NCBI GenBank assembly: GCA_938018045.1
Contig: CALIIP010000213.1
Coordinates: 1 to 10,908, forward strand
From: an uncultured Flavobacteriaceae bacterium
Lineage (GTDB): Bacteria > Bacteroidota > Bacteroidia > Flavobacteriales > Flavobacteriaceae
Length of the DNA: 10,908 nucleotides
Direction of reading: 5' to 3'
Shown piece after piece: positions 1 to 6,285 of this stretch (positions are counted from its first letter, which is position 1; each line of letters begins with the position of its first letter). The notes beneath the pieces were generated by a model that saw nothing but the letters and a program-made list of their open reading frames with translations, ran no database searches and had not been told where the DNA came from. Made by a program: the position numbers and the translations under genes.

Positions 1-39
1 GAAGCAACTTTTGTTTTTGATGGAAATTTCACAACATGA
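1..39 (+). CDS. C-terminal end of a gene entering from the left, probably diaminopimelate epimerase (partial)
   Basis: Frame 1 is open from the window edge and reads EATFVFDGNFTT before a TGA stop at 37-39. The stop overlaps the ATG of the next gene (ATGA), which suggests translational coupling. The short tail resembles the C-terminus of DapF proteins, which often end in a phrase such as GPA-x-x-VF-x-G. A dapF, GNAT, mltG order also fits my memory of flavobacterial genomes. Twelve residues are too few to prove identity, so the name is an inference from tail and context. The existence of a coding frame ending here is better supported. Confidence 0.45.
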   Translation, partial: EATFVFDGNFTT

Positions 40-560
40 AAACACTAAACGGAAAACATATCAATTTACGCGCTTTAGAACCAACAGATTTGGAGTTTTT
101 ATTTGAAACAGAAAATGACGAGTCTTTTTGGGAAGTAAGCAACACACAAAAACCTTTTTCAAAACATATATTAATTCAATATTTAAATAACGCACAGCAA
201 GACATCTTTGAAGCAAAACAACTTCGCTTGATGATAGTCGAGAAAAATTCAAATACTTCTGTTGGGATGATTGATGTATTTGACTTTGATCCAAAACACA
301 AACGTGCTGGAGTTGGAATACTTATAAATTCAACATTTGAAAATAAAGGTTATGCTTCTGAAGCACTAGAATTGTTAGTGAATTATGGATTTTTACATCT
401 AGATTTACATCAAGTATATTCCAATATTACAGAAGACAATCTAAAAAGCATTTCACTATTTGAAAAACAAGGTTTTAAAAAAATTGGTGTTAAAAAAGAT
501 TGGATTTACAGCAACAAAACATTTAAAAACGAACTCTTATATCAATTAATAAATGACTAA
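36..560 (+). CDS. GNAT family N-acetyltransferase (RimJ/SpeG-like)
   Basis: A 174-residue single-domain GNAT enzyme, expected to move an acetyl group from acetyl-CoA to an amine (a small molecule or a protein N-terminus). The fold is recognisable from the N-terminal strand HINLRALEPTDLEFLF (about 8-23), the acetyl-CoA-binding motif A around AGVGILI and ENKGYASEALELL (91-114), and the C-terminal half with the typical N-x-x-S-x-x-LFEKQGF run (135-147). It belongs to the Acetyltransf_3 type, like RimJ/RimL and SpeG, but nothing in the sequence fixes the substrate. The start overlaps the preceding stop by ATGA, and its stop overlaps the mltG start by 8 bases, so it is probably co-transcribed and coupled with both. 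Cell-wall neighbours hint at, but do not show, a link to envelope metabolism. Confidence 0.9.
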   Translation: MKTLNGKHINLRALEPTDLEFLFETENDESFWEVSNTQKPFSKHILIQYLNNAQQDIFEAKQLRLMIVEKNSNTSVGMIDVFDFDPKHKRAGVGILINSTFENKGYASEALELLVNYGFLHLDLHQVYSNITEDNLKSISLFEKQGFKKIGVKKDWIYSNKTFKNELLYQLIND

Positions 561-1587
561 AAAAAGGATTATTTTAGCAATTATCGCAATCCTACTTATT
601 GTTGGAGCAACTATTGCGTATAGTTTTTATTCAAAAATTTTTGCTTCTAATATTACAGAAGACACAACATTATATATACCAACAAATTCAAACTTTGAAA
701 CTGTATTTGAACAGGTTTCTCCGTTTCTAGAAAATCCGAGTTCGTTTAAATGGGTTGCCGAAAAGAAAAACTATCCGAATGTTATCAAAGCAGGAAAATA
801 TGATTTAAAAAAAGGAAGTAACAACAATGACTTGGTGAACTTATTACGTAGTGGAAAACAAACGGTAGTAAAGTTATCGTTTAACAATCAAGAAACAATA
901 GAAAAGTTGGCTGGAAGAATTGCCGAACAAATTGAACCAGATTCAATCACTATTTTGAATACGCTCAAAGATACTTCGTTTTTGAAAAAAAATAATTTCA
1001 CTTCCCAAACTGCTCTTGGAATGTACATTCCTAACAGTTATCAAATCTATTGGAATACATCCGCAGAAAAATTTAGAGCAAAAATGCTGAATGAGTATGA
1101 GAAATTCTGGACATCTACAAAGAAAGAAAAGGCAGCACAACAAAATTTGACTATCAATGAAGTAATAACGTTGGCGTCTATCGTGCAAAAAGAAACTGCA
1201 AGTGTTAGTGAACGGCCTAAAGTTGCTGGATTGTATTTAAATCGTTTGCGCGACAAATGGCCATTACAAGCCGATCCTACAATTATATTTGCTTTGAAGC
1301 AAAAACATGGTCAGCATACTATTATTAAACGTGTATTACTAAAAGACCTTGAAATTAATTCTAAATACAATACTTATAAAAACACAGGTTTGCCTCCAGG
1401 ACCAATAGCAATGCCAGATATATCTTCGATTAGCGCTGTTTTAAACCCAGAGAAGCACGATTACTATTATATGTGTGTTGATGTAAATAATTTCAGAGAA
1501 CATGCGTTTGCAAAGACTTTAGCGCAGCATAATAGAAATGCAGTAAAATATCAACGTTGGTTAAGTCAACAAGGTGTTAATAGGTAA
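553..1587 (+). CDS. mltG: Endolytic murein transglycosylase MltG
   Basis: 344 residues, matching the usual YceG/MltG length. MltG cuts nascent peptidoglycan strands within the chain, leaving 1,6-anhydro-MurNAc ends, and is thought to set glycan strand length. An N-terminal membrane anchor spans about residues 5-26 (IILAIIAILLIVGATIAYSF), with the catalytic part outside the membrane. Family landmarks are MYIPNSYQIYWNTS (about 157-170), the catalytic block ITLASIVQKET with the general-acid glutamate at E214, the RPKVAGLYLNRL and PLQADPTIIFAL segments (221-247), and GLPPGPIAMP (279-288). The start codon overlaps the acetyltransferase gene by 8 bases. The only unusual point is that its product would act in the same compartment as the lysozyme-like protein encoded downstream. 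Confidence 0.97.
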   Translation: MTKKRIILAIIAILLIVGATIAYSFYSKIFASNITEDTTLYIPTNSNFETVFEQVSPFLENPSSFKWVAEKKNYPNVIKAGKYDLKKGSNNNDLVNLLRSGKQTVVKLSFNNQETIEKLAGRIAEQIEPDSITILNTLKDTSFLKKNNFTSQTALGMYIPNSYQIYWNTSAEKFRAKMLNEYEKFWTSTKKEKAAQQNLTINEVITLASIVQKETASVSERPKVAGLYLNRLRDKWPLQADPTIIFALKQKHGQHTIIKRVLLKDLEINSKYNTYKNTGLPPGPIAMPDISSISAVLNPEKHDYYYMCVDVNNFREHAFAKTLAQHNRNAVKYQRWLSQQGVNR

Positions 1588-1870
1588 ACAATCACCTAGA
1601 AACTCCATTTAGCAATCATTTATACTGATTATTAAAAAAAAACTACCATTTATATATTTTTTCTACACCGTTGTATATTTGATCGTTTTCGTATTATATA
1701 TACGCATTATATTTGCACGTGCTTTACCCTCAAAAAATCACAAATCAACTTTAAATTTTAATTTTTTTCATAATAATATATTTTTATGTGACTTATTAAA
1801 AAATAGAGTGTCAAATAAAAGAAGTGAATCAATAATTGAAATTTATCAAAATTGATTAAAAGAAAATAAA
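1588..1870 (+). other. AT-rich intergenic leader between mltG and the 95-residue exported protein gene
   Basis: This 283-base stretch holds no convincing gene or RNA. It contains an exact match to the Bacteroidota -7 element at 1708-1715, listed separately, which would leave a 5' untranslated leader of about 150 bases. A weak inverted pair AATCA/TGATT (1614-1618 and 1626-1630) has no following T tract, so it is not a believable terminator for mltG. Confidence 0.5.
1708..1715 (+). promoter_or_regulatory. Candidate -7 promoter element for the 95-residue protein gene
   Basis: TATATTTG matches the Bacteroidota -7 consensus TAnnTTTG exactly. No TTG is present at the expected -33 distance, so the match is partial. 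Transcription starting near 1720 would give a leader of about 150 bases before the ATG at 1871. In such AT-rich DNA a chance match is possible. Confidence 0.35.
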
Positions 1871-2158
1871 ATGACAAAAAAGACATACACAACAATTTTA
1901 TTAATTCTATTTGTATCTGTAACAGCATTTGCAAGCAACAGATCGATTGATAAAAACTGTGTTGAATCTACATTGACTAGTACAAAAGATATTTCTACTA
2001 TTAAAATAGAAGATATAAAAAGTGAAACTTTTGAAGTAAGCCTTTTAATGAAACATGTGATTATAAAACATTCTTCTAGAAAATCAAAAATGAATAATCT
2101 TTATAATTACTTGAAAAATCCTGAAAATCTAGAAAGGACTTCAACTATCTTGTGCTAA
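1871..2158 (+). CDS. Small exported protein of unknown function with a DKNCV motif
   Basis: A 95-residue protein that I do not recognise. It begins with a classical Sec signal peptide: a lysine-rich start (MTKK), a hydrophobic core TILLILFVSVTAF, and a likely cleavage site after AFA near residue 21. The mature part is about 74 residues, rich in lysine, serine and threonine, and has two cysteines, C30 in the sequence SIDKNCV and C95 as the very last residue. These could pair or cross-link outside the cell. The following gene encodes a protein with TYDKNCV at the matching position after its own signal peptide, so the two may share a short N-terminal module or one may be a shortened duplicate. 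No domain, membrane anchor or lipobox is visible. Coding is supported by the signal peptide and the clean frame, but not by homology I can name. Confidence 0.65.
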   Translation: MTKKTYTTILLILFVSVTAFASNRSIDKNCVESTLTSTKDISTIKIEDIKSETFEVSLLMKHVIIKHSSRKSKMNNLYNYLKNPENLERTSTILC

Positions 2159-2408
2159 ATAAACCCTTTTCAAGTTCTTTAATTGACCTGAAAAACATTT
2201 ACATACCCTAATTTACCTTTCCTTTCTGAATAAAAGTTATAATGTTAAACTTTGTAAAGCACTGTTAATAAGTGTCTTAATAAGTATAATTAACCTTTAG
2301 CTTTCTATTAACAATAATCCTTTAATTTTATAGTGCCTATTTAAAATTAAGCACTAAATTTGCGCCCTCAAATATAGAAGTAATTGTTTAAGTATTAAAA
2401 TCTTAACT
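2159..2408 (+). other. AT-rich intergenic region before the lysozyme-like gene
   Basis: 250 bases with no credible open frame. It holds a pair of exact 9-base direct repeats TTAATAAGT at 2265-2273 and 2277-2285 (12-base period) and a -7-like element at 2355-2362. I see no terminator hairpin for the upstream small gene. Confidence 0.45.
2355..2362 (+). promoter_or_regulatory. Candidate -7 promoter element for the lysozyme-like gene
   Basis: TAAATTTG matches TAnnTTTG exactly and is followed by GCGCCCTCA, a context common just downstream of flavobacterial promoters in my recollection. A start of transcription near 2367 would leave about 40 bases of leader before the ATG at 2409. No clear -33 TTG is seen at 17-23 bases upstream. 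Confidence 0.45.
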
Positions 2409-3041
2409 ATGAAAAAAATATTTTTAATAATTGGTTTGTTTAGTATTATCATATTAAGTTCTGCCTTTTCAAAAACTGAAAAAAATGAAAGAACTTACGA
2501 TAAGAATTGTGTAAGACCTACACAAATGACTACAGTCTTTACTTTAGAAGAAAGCAAGCACCATTACAATACAATTCAAGTACCATTTACCGGAAAGTCT
2601 TTAGCGGGATTTAGTGGAGCCTTAGGGTTCAAAGAGTCGCAAAACAGGTATCATGTTGTAAATAAACTTGGTTATTTAGGAAAGTATCAATTTGGGAAAT
2701 CTACTTTAGAAAGATTAAAAATTTATGATACTAATGATTTCTTAAATGATTCTGAGCAACAAGAAAAAGCTTTTGCCGCTTTGTGTTCTTTGAATAAGTA
2801 TATCTTAAGAATAGATATCAAAAGAAGTGTTGGTAAAAAAATAAATGGAATTAGAATTACTGAATCAGGAATTCTTGCCGCTGCTCACTTAGGAGGAGCA
2901 GGGAGCGTAAAAAAGTACTTACGAAGTCATGGAGACAATAATTTTAGTGATGCTTTTGGAAGTTCAATACAATATTATATGAAAAAGTTTTCTGGATATG
3001 ATGTTTCTTCAATTGAAGCGAATAGAAATCCAGTAATTTAA
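2409..3041 (+). CDS. Exported lysozyme-like protein (putative peptidoglycan-cleaving enzyme)
   Basis: 210 residues. A Sec signal peptide (MKKIFLIIGLFSIIILSSAFS) is followed by a short linker with the motif TYDKNCV (C34), then a domain of roughly 65-200. The domain looks like a lysozyme or lytic-transglycosylase fold: ALGFKESQNRYHVVNKLGYL with a candidate catalytic glutamate at E76, GKYQFGKSTL (91-100), GILAAAHLGGAGSV (154-167) and DAFGSSIQYYMKKFSGYDVS (181-200). Bacterial and phage muramidase-like proteins of the SLT/lysozyme group show the same order of E-S/T, G-Y-x-G-x-Y-Q and A-A-H-L-G-G motifs. The product should act outside the inner membrane on the cell wall, in line with the nearby mltG. 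It ends 21 bases before a strong terminator. The exact family and whether it is active are not settled by sequence alone; a second cysteine lies at C126. Confidence 0.72.
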   Translation: MKKIFLIIGLFSIIILSSAFSKTEKNERTYDKNCVRPTQMTTVFTLEESKHHYNTIQVPFTGKSLAGFSGALGFKESQNRYHVVNKLGYLGKYQFGKSTLERLKIYDTNDFLNDSEQQEKAFAALCSLNKYILRIDIKRSVGKKINGIRITESGILAAAHLGGAGSVKKYLRSHGDNNFSDAFGSSIQYYMKKFSGYDVSSIEANRNPVI

Positions 3042-3062
3042 GATTTGGTTAATCTTTGGTTT

Positions 3063-3099
3063 AAAAAAAGGCTCAAAACAAATGTTTTGAGCCTTTTTT
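3063..3099. terminator. Strong bidirectional Rho-independent terminator
   Basis: A near-perfect palindrome sits between two convergent genes. The left arm is an A tract followed by GGCTCAAAACA, and the right arm TGTTTTGAGCC is followed by six T. The GC-containing stem of about 10 pairs closes a 4-base loop, and the A/T tracts extend pairing to about 16. The U run on each strand would end both the lysozyme-like transcript (plus) and the dnaA operon transcript (minus). Confidence 0.93.
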
Positions 3100-3100
3100 A

Positions 3101-3811
3101 TTATTTATGAATTATAAATATCGCTGGTCTCTTTTGTAAATCTGGATGTTCTTTTTTCCATTTTTCTACAGTCAGCGTTTTGATATATTCAGTAGGAAGT
3201 GTAATGTCACAAGCAATTGATAAACTTGTACTCGGAGTTAATGTCGCTTTTAAATCAAGAAACATCTTCTCATTTCTATAAGGAGTTTCAATAAATATTT
3301 GTGATTGATTTTTATCAGACGACAATCTTTCTAACTGTTTAATTGTTTTTTTTCTATCTGCTCGATCAATTGGAAGATAACCATTAAAAGCAAAATTCTG
3401 ACCATTCATTCCAGAAGCCATCATTGCCAATAAAATTGATGAAGGACCAACCAAAGGGACTACTTGAATGTTTTTTTGATGAGCCAATTTCACAACTTCT
3501 GCTCCTGGATCTGCTATTGCAGGAACTCCTGCTTCTGATAACAAACCAATAGAAATTCCTTGATCACAAACATCTAAATATTTAGTTACTTCAAAAGCAT
3601 CTGCATATTTATCAATAGAACTTAACACTAACGAAGGTTGAGATTTATTAGGAGTAATACGCTTTATAAAACGTCTTGCGGTTTTTTGGTTTTCAACTAT
3701 GAAGTAATCTAAAGATTCTACAACTTTCTTAACTGAAAGAGGTAAAACCTCTAAAGGTTCATTATCTCCTAAAGTAGTTGGAATTAAATATAATTTTCCC
3801 TTTTGAGTCAT
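3101..3811 (-). CDS. SAM-dependent methyltransferase of the tetrapyrrole-methylase fold (RsmI-like)
   Basis: 236 residues, related to RsmI (COG0313), which 2'-O-methylates C1402 of 16S rRNA. Recognisable parts are the N-terminal strand GKLYLIPTTLGD (5-16), the SAM-site segment GLLSEAGVPAIADPGAEVV (89-107), VVPLVGPSSILLAMMASG (117-134), FAFNGYLP (140-147) and FIETPYRN (173-180). Classical RsmI is about 280 residues. This version lacks that C-terminal extension and has SEAG where RsmI usually has SDAG, so it may be a Bacteroidota paralogue with another substrate. I therefore give no symbol. It is the last gene of the dnaA operon, starting 3 bases after the phosphatase stop, and it ends 2 bases before the bidirectional terminator. 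Confidence 0.9.
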   Translation of the reverse strand: MTQKGKLYLIPTTLGDNEPLEVLPLSVKKVVESLDYFIVENQKTARRFIKRITPNKSQPSLVLSSIDKYADAFEVTKYLDVCDQGISIGLLSEAGVPAIADPGAEVVKLAHQKNIQVVPLVGPSSILLAMMASGMNGQNFAFNGYLPIDRADRKKTIKQLERLSSDKNQSQIFIETPYRNEKMFLDLKATLTPSTSLSIACDITLPTEYIKTLTVEKWKKEHPDLQKRPAIFIIHK

Positions 3812-3814
3812 TCC

Positions 3815-4267
3815 TTAATCTAACTTATTTGCAATTATTTCACATGCTTGCTCCAACATAACATAAACCGTTGCAAAACCATGTTTTCCTCCAGTATATG
3901 GATCTGGAACATCTAAGTTTTCTTCAGGGAAAACCTCATTAAGAATCAACTTCACTTTCTGCTTGTCACTCTCGTTTCTTGCTAATTTCAAAATATTACT
4001 ATGATTTGAATTATCCATTGCATAAATAATATCAAAATTATCAAAATCTTCGGCAGAAAATTGACGTGCACGTTGATCTGTAATATCTAAATTGTATTCT
4101 TTAGCTATTGCAATTGATCGCTTATCTGGCAAACCACCAACATGGTAATTTCCTGTACCTGCTGAATCTACCTCAACGTTCCTTAAAAAAGTCTTTGATT
4201 TTAAAATACCCTCTGCTAATGGCGAACGGCAAATATTACCAAGACAAACCATTAATATTCTTGTCAT
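3815..4267 (-). CDS. Low-molecular-weight protein tyrosine phosphatase
   Basis: 150 residues, the normal size for LMW-PTPs, which are cytoplasmic enzymes that remove phosphate from tyrosine (sometimes arginine) through a cysteinyl-phosphate intermediate. The P-loop is at the very start: VCLGNICRSP with nucleophile C8 and phosphate-binding R14, fitting C-x5-R-S. The general-acid loop is VPDPYTGG with D122. The VDSAGTGNYHVGGLPDKRS segment (33-51) and IYAMDNSN (81-88) are also typical. It lies 10 bases downstream of dnaA and 3 bases upstream of the methyltransferase gene, so all three should be on one transcript. No cognate tyrosine kinase gene is present in the window, so its target is unknown. 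Confidence 0.95.
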   Translation of the reverse strand: MTRILMVCLGNICRSPLAEGILKSKTFLRNVEVDSAGTGNYHVGGLPDKRSIAIAKEYNLDITDQRARQFSAEDFDNFDIIYAMDNSNHSNILKLARNESDKQKVKLILNEVFPEENLDVPDPYTGGKHGFATVYVMLEQACEIIANKLD

Positions 4268-4277
4268 TCTTGAGCGG

Positions 4278-5705
4278 TTAATACGTCAATTTTTTTGTTA
4301 AATCCTCAACATACTTACGGAATTGTTTGTCCGTTTCTGTTAAATTATTCACTGTTTTACAAGCATGCAAAACTGTTGCATGATCACGTTTTCCTATTTG
4401 AGAGCCAATACTAGCCAAAGATGCCTTTGTCATCCTTTTTGCAAAAAACATTGCTAATTGACGCGCTTGAACAATATGTCTTTTACGTGTTTTTGATTGT
4501 AATGTTGCTACATCTAAATCAAAATAACTTGATACTACTTTCTGAATTTGATCTATAGAAACTTCACGTTTTGTGTTTTTCACAAATTTATCGACAATTT
4601 GTTTTGTCAATGCAAGTGTAAATTCTTTTCTGTTAAATGATGCTTGAGCTATCATAGAAACCAAAACACCTTCCAATTCACGAACATTCGATTTAATATT
4701 TTTACCTATATAATCTACAATTTCGTCAGGCATATCTACACCATCTCTATATAGTTTATTCTGTAAAATAGAAATCCTAGTTTCATAATCTGGAACTTGT
4801 AATTCTGCAGAAAGTCCCCATTTAAAACGAGAAAGTAAACGCTGCTCAATATCTTGCATGTCAACAGGCGCTTTATCAGAAGTTAGAATTACTTGTTTTC
4901 CATTTTGATGTAAATGATTAAATATATGGAAGAACACATCTTGTGTCCCTGTCTTTCCTGATAAGAATTGTACATCATCAATAATCAAAACATCTATCAT
5001 TTGATAAAAATGAATAAAATCATTTCGTGTATTTGATTTTACAGACTCAATAAATTGTTGCGTAAATCTTTCTGAAGAAATATATAAAACTGTCTTATCT
5101 GGATATTTATCTTTTATCTCTACTCCTATTGCATGTGCTAAATGAGTTTTTCCTAATCCTACTCCTCCATAAATCAATAAAGGATTAAAAGATGTTCCTC
5201 CTGGTTTATTAGCAACTGCCATACTCGCAGATCTTGCCAATCTATTAGAGTCACCTTCTATAAAACTATCAAAATTATAGTTTGGATTTAATTGAGATTC
5301 TATCTTAACTTTCTGAATTCCAGGTATTACAAACGGATTTTTCAATTCACGCTTGTTGATATCTAAAGGCACAGTAATACCTTGCGAGTTTATTGGATTA
5401 CGATTTGAACTAGGAATTTTTACTGTGTGTGGCGTATTGCTACTGTACACATTTTCCATACGCACATCATAAATCAATTTAGCATCGTCACCCAATTCTC
5501 TGACTAATGCAACTCTTAATAATTTGATATAATGCTCTTCCAGCCATTCGTAAAAAAACTTACTTGGCACTTGGATTGTAAGTGAATCCCCCGAAATCTT
5601 AATTGGTTTGATTGGTTCAAACCATGTTTTGTAAGCCTGCGATTTTATGTTGTCTTTTATAAAAGACAGACACTCATTCCAAACCGTAGTTGCAGTTTTA
5701 GTCAT
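4278..5705 (-). CDS. dnaA: Chromosomal replication initiator protein DnaA
   Basis: 475 residues with the full four-domain layout. Domain I (about 1-85, VWNECLSFIKDNIKSQAYKTWFEPIKP) handles self-association and helicase loading, followed by a variable linker to about 140. The AAA+ domain carries Walker A GGVGLGKTH (180-188), Walker B VLIIDDVQFL (239-248), sensor 1 ILTSDK (273-278), the arginine finger R293 in RLLSRF, and sensor 2 VRELEG (341-346). Domain IV binds DnaA boxes through the signature GKRDHATVLHACKTV (438-452). All key residues are present. It is the first gene of a three-gene minus-strand operon. A -7-like element (5742-5749) and an exact DnaA box (5787-5795) lie upstream, as expected for self-regulation or a nearby origin. 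Confidence 0.99.
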   Translation of the reverse strand: MTKTATTVWNECLSFIKDNIKSQAYKTWFEPIKPIKISGDSLTIQVPSKFFYEWLEEHYIKLLRVALVRELGDDAKLIYDVRMENVYSSNTPHTVKIPSSNRNPINSQGITVPLDINKRELKNPFVIPGIQKVKIESQLNPNYNFDSFIEGDSNRLARSASMAVANKPGGTSFNPLLIYGGVGLGKTHLAHAIGVEIKDKYPDKTVLYISSERFTQQFIESVKSNTRNDFIHFYQMIDVLIIDDVQFLSGKTGTQDVFFHIFNHLHQNGKQVILTSDKAPVDMQDIEQRLLSRFKWGLSAELQVPDYETRISILQNKLYRDGVDMPDEIVDYIGKNIKSNVRELEGVLVSMIAQASFNRKEFTLALTKQIVDKFVKNTKREVSIDQIQKVVSSYFDLDVATLQSKTRKRHIVQARQLAMFFAKRMTKASLASIGSQIGKRDHATVLHACKTVNNLTETDKQFRKYVEDLTKKLTY

Positions 5706-5741
5706 TGTTATTTTTAAGATATTATTGGGTTAGTTGGTTGT

Positions 5742-5749
5742 CAAAAATA
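5742..5749 (-). promoter_or_regulatory. dnaA: Candidate -7 promoter element for the dnaA operon
   Basis: Read on the minus strand the bases are TATTTTTG, an exact TAnnTTTG match, about 36 bases before the dnaA ATG. This would give a short leader of about 30 bases. A TTG occurs upstream but 31 bases away, too far for a standard -33 box. Confidence 0.45.
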
Positions 5750-5786
5750 AAGAGGATTATCTACTAATTTTTAGACACTACAAAAA

Positions 5787-5795
5787 TGTGAATAA
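5787..5795 (-). promoter_or_regulatory. DnaA box upstream of dnaA
   Basis: The minus strand reads TTATTCACA, which fits the DnaA-box consensus TTATnCACA at all nine positions. It lies about 80 bases before the dnaA start and roughly 38 bases upstream of the candidate -7 element, a place where bound DnaA could repress or modulate its own gene. A weaker 7-of-9 relative, TTATCTACT, is at 5757-5765 on the plus strand. One strong box is not enough to call a replication origin. Confidence 0.6.
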
Positions 5796-5874
5796 TTTTC
5801 GTTAAAAAAAAATAAAATTGCTATTGGTTCTTAATTATTTTAGCCGTATTTTCTGCGTCTTAAAAATCTCCTCT

Positions 5875-6285
5875 ATGCTTACCCATGAACTTGAAATCCG
5901 CGTTAGATATGGTGAAACCGACCAAATGAGTTACGTTTACTATGGTAACTACGCTAGCTACTTTGAAATGGGACGTGTTGAATGGTTACGCAATATTGGA
6001 ACGTCTTATAAAGAGATGGAAAGCGACGGAATTATGCTTCCAGTTTTGAATTTAAATGTAAATTATTTAAAGCCAGCAAAATACGATGATTTACTTAAAC
6101 TAAAAACTACACTTAAGAAAATTCCTTCTGTAAAAATTGAATTTGATTTTGAAATTTTCAATCAAAAAAACGAACTTTTAACAACAGGATTTACAAGTTT
6201 GGTTTTTATCGATATGAAAAGAAATAGACCGACAAGATGTCCGCAATATCTATTAGAAAAAATTACTCCTTTATTTAATAGTTAA
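5875..6285 (+). CDS. Acyl-CoA thioesterase, hotdog fold (YbgC/4HBT family)
   Basis: 136 residues from the ATG at 5875, matching the usual length of single-domain 4HBT/YbgC thioesterases that hydrolyse acyl-CoA in the cytoplasm. The signature IRVRYGETDQMSYVYYGNYASYFEMGRVEWLR (8-39) holds the probable catalytic aspartate D16 and the central helix of the hotdog. LNLNVNYLKPAKYDDLL and FTSLVFIDMKRNRP are the other family strands. The frame stays open 19 codons upstream to a TTG at 5818, but those residues (LLVLNYFSRIFCVLKISS) have no counterpart in the family, so I choose the ATG. It is divergent from dnaA and converges on yigZ, whose last 15 bases it overlaps. In other bacteria relatives sit with tol-pal genes; no such genes are here, so the acyl substrate is open. 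Confidence 0.93.
   Translation: MLTHELEIRVRYGETDQMSYVYYGNYASYFEMGRVEWLRNIGTSYKEMESDGIMLPVLNLNVNYLKPAKYDDLLKLKTTLKKIPSVKIEFDFEIFNQKNELLTTGFTSLVFIDMKRNRPTRCPQYLLEKITPLFNS

Noticed and set aside
1614..1640. A terminator after mltG
   Set aside because: The inverted repeat has only five pairs, all but one A-T rich, and is followed by A rather than T residues.
5818..5874. A 19-codon N-terminal extension of the thioesterase from a TTG start
   Set aside because: The added residues do not resemble the family, whose members begin just before the HELEIRVRYGETD region; the ATG at 5875 gives the expected length.
5706..5874. A complete replication origin
   Set aside because: Only one exact DnaA box and one weak relative are present in about 170 bases; a typical oriC cluster is not visible, so only the box is reported.
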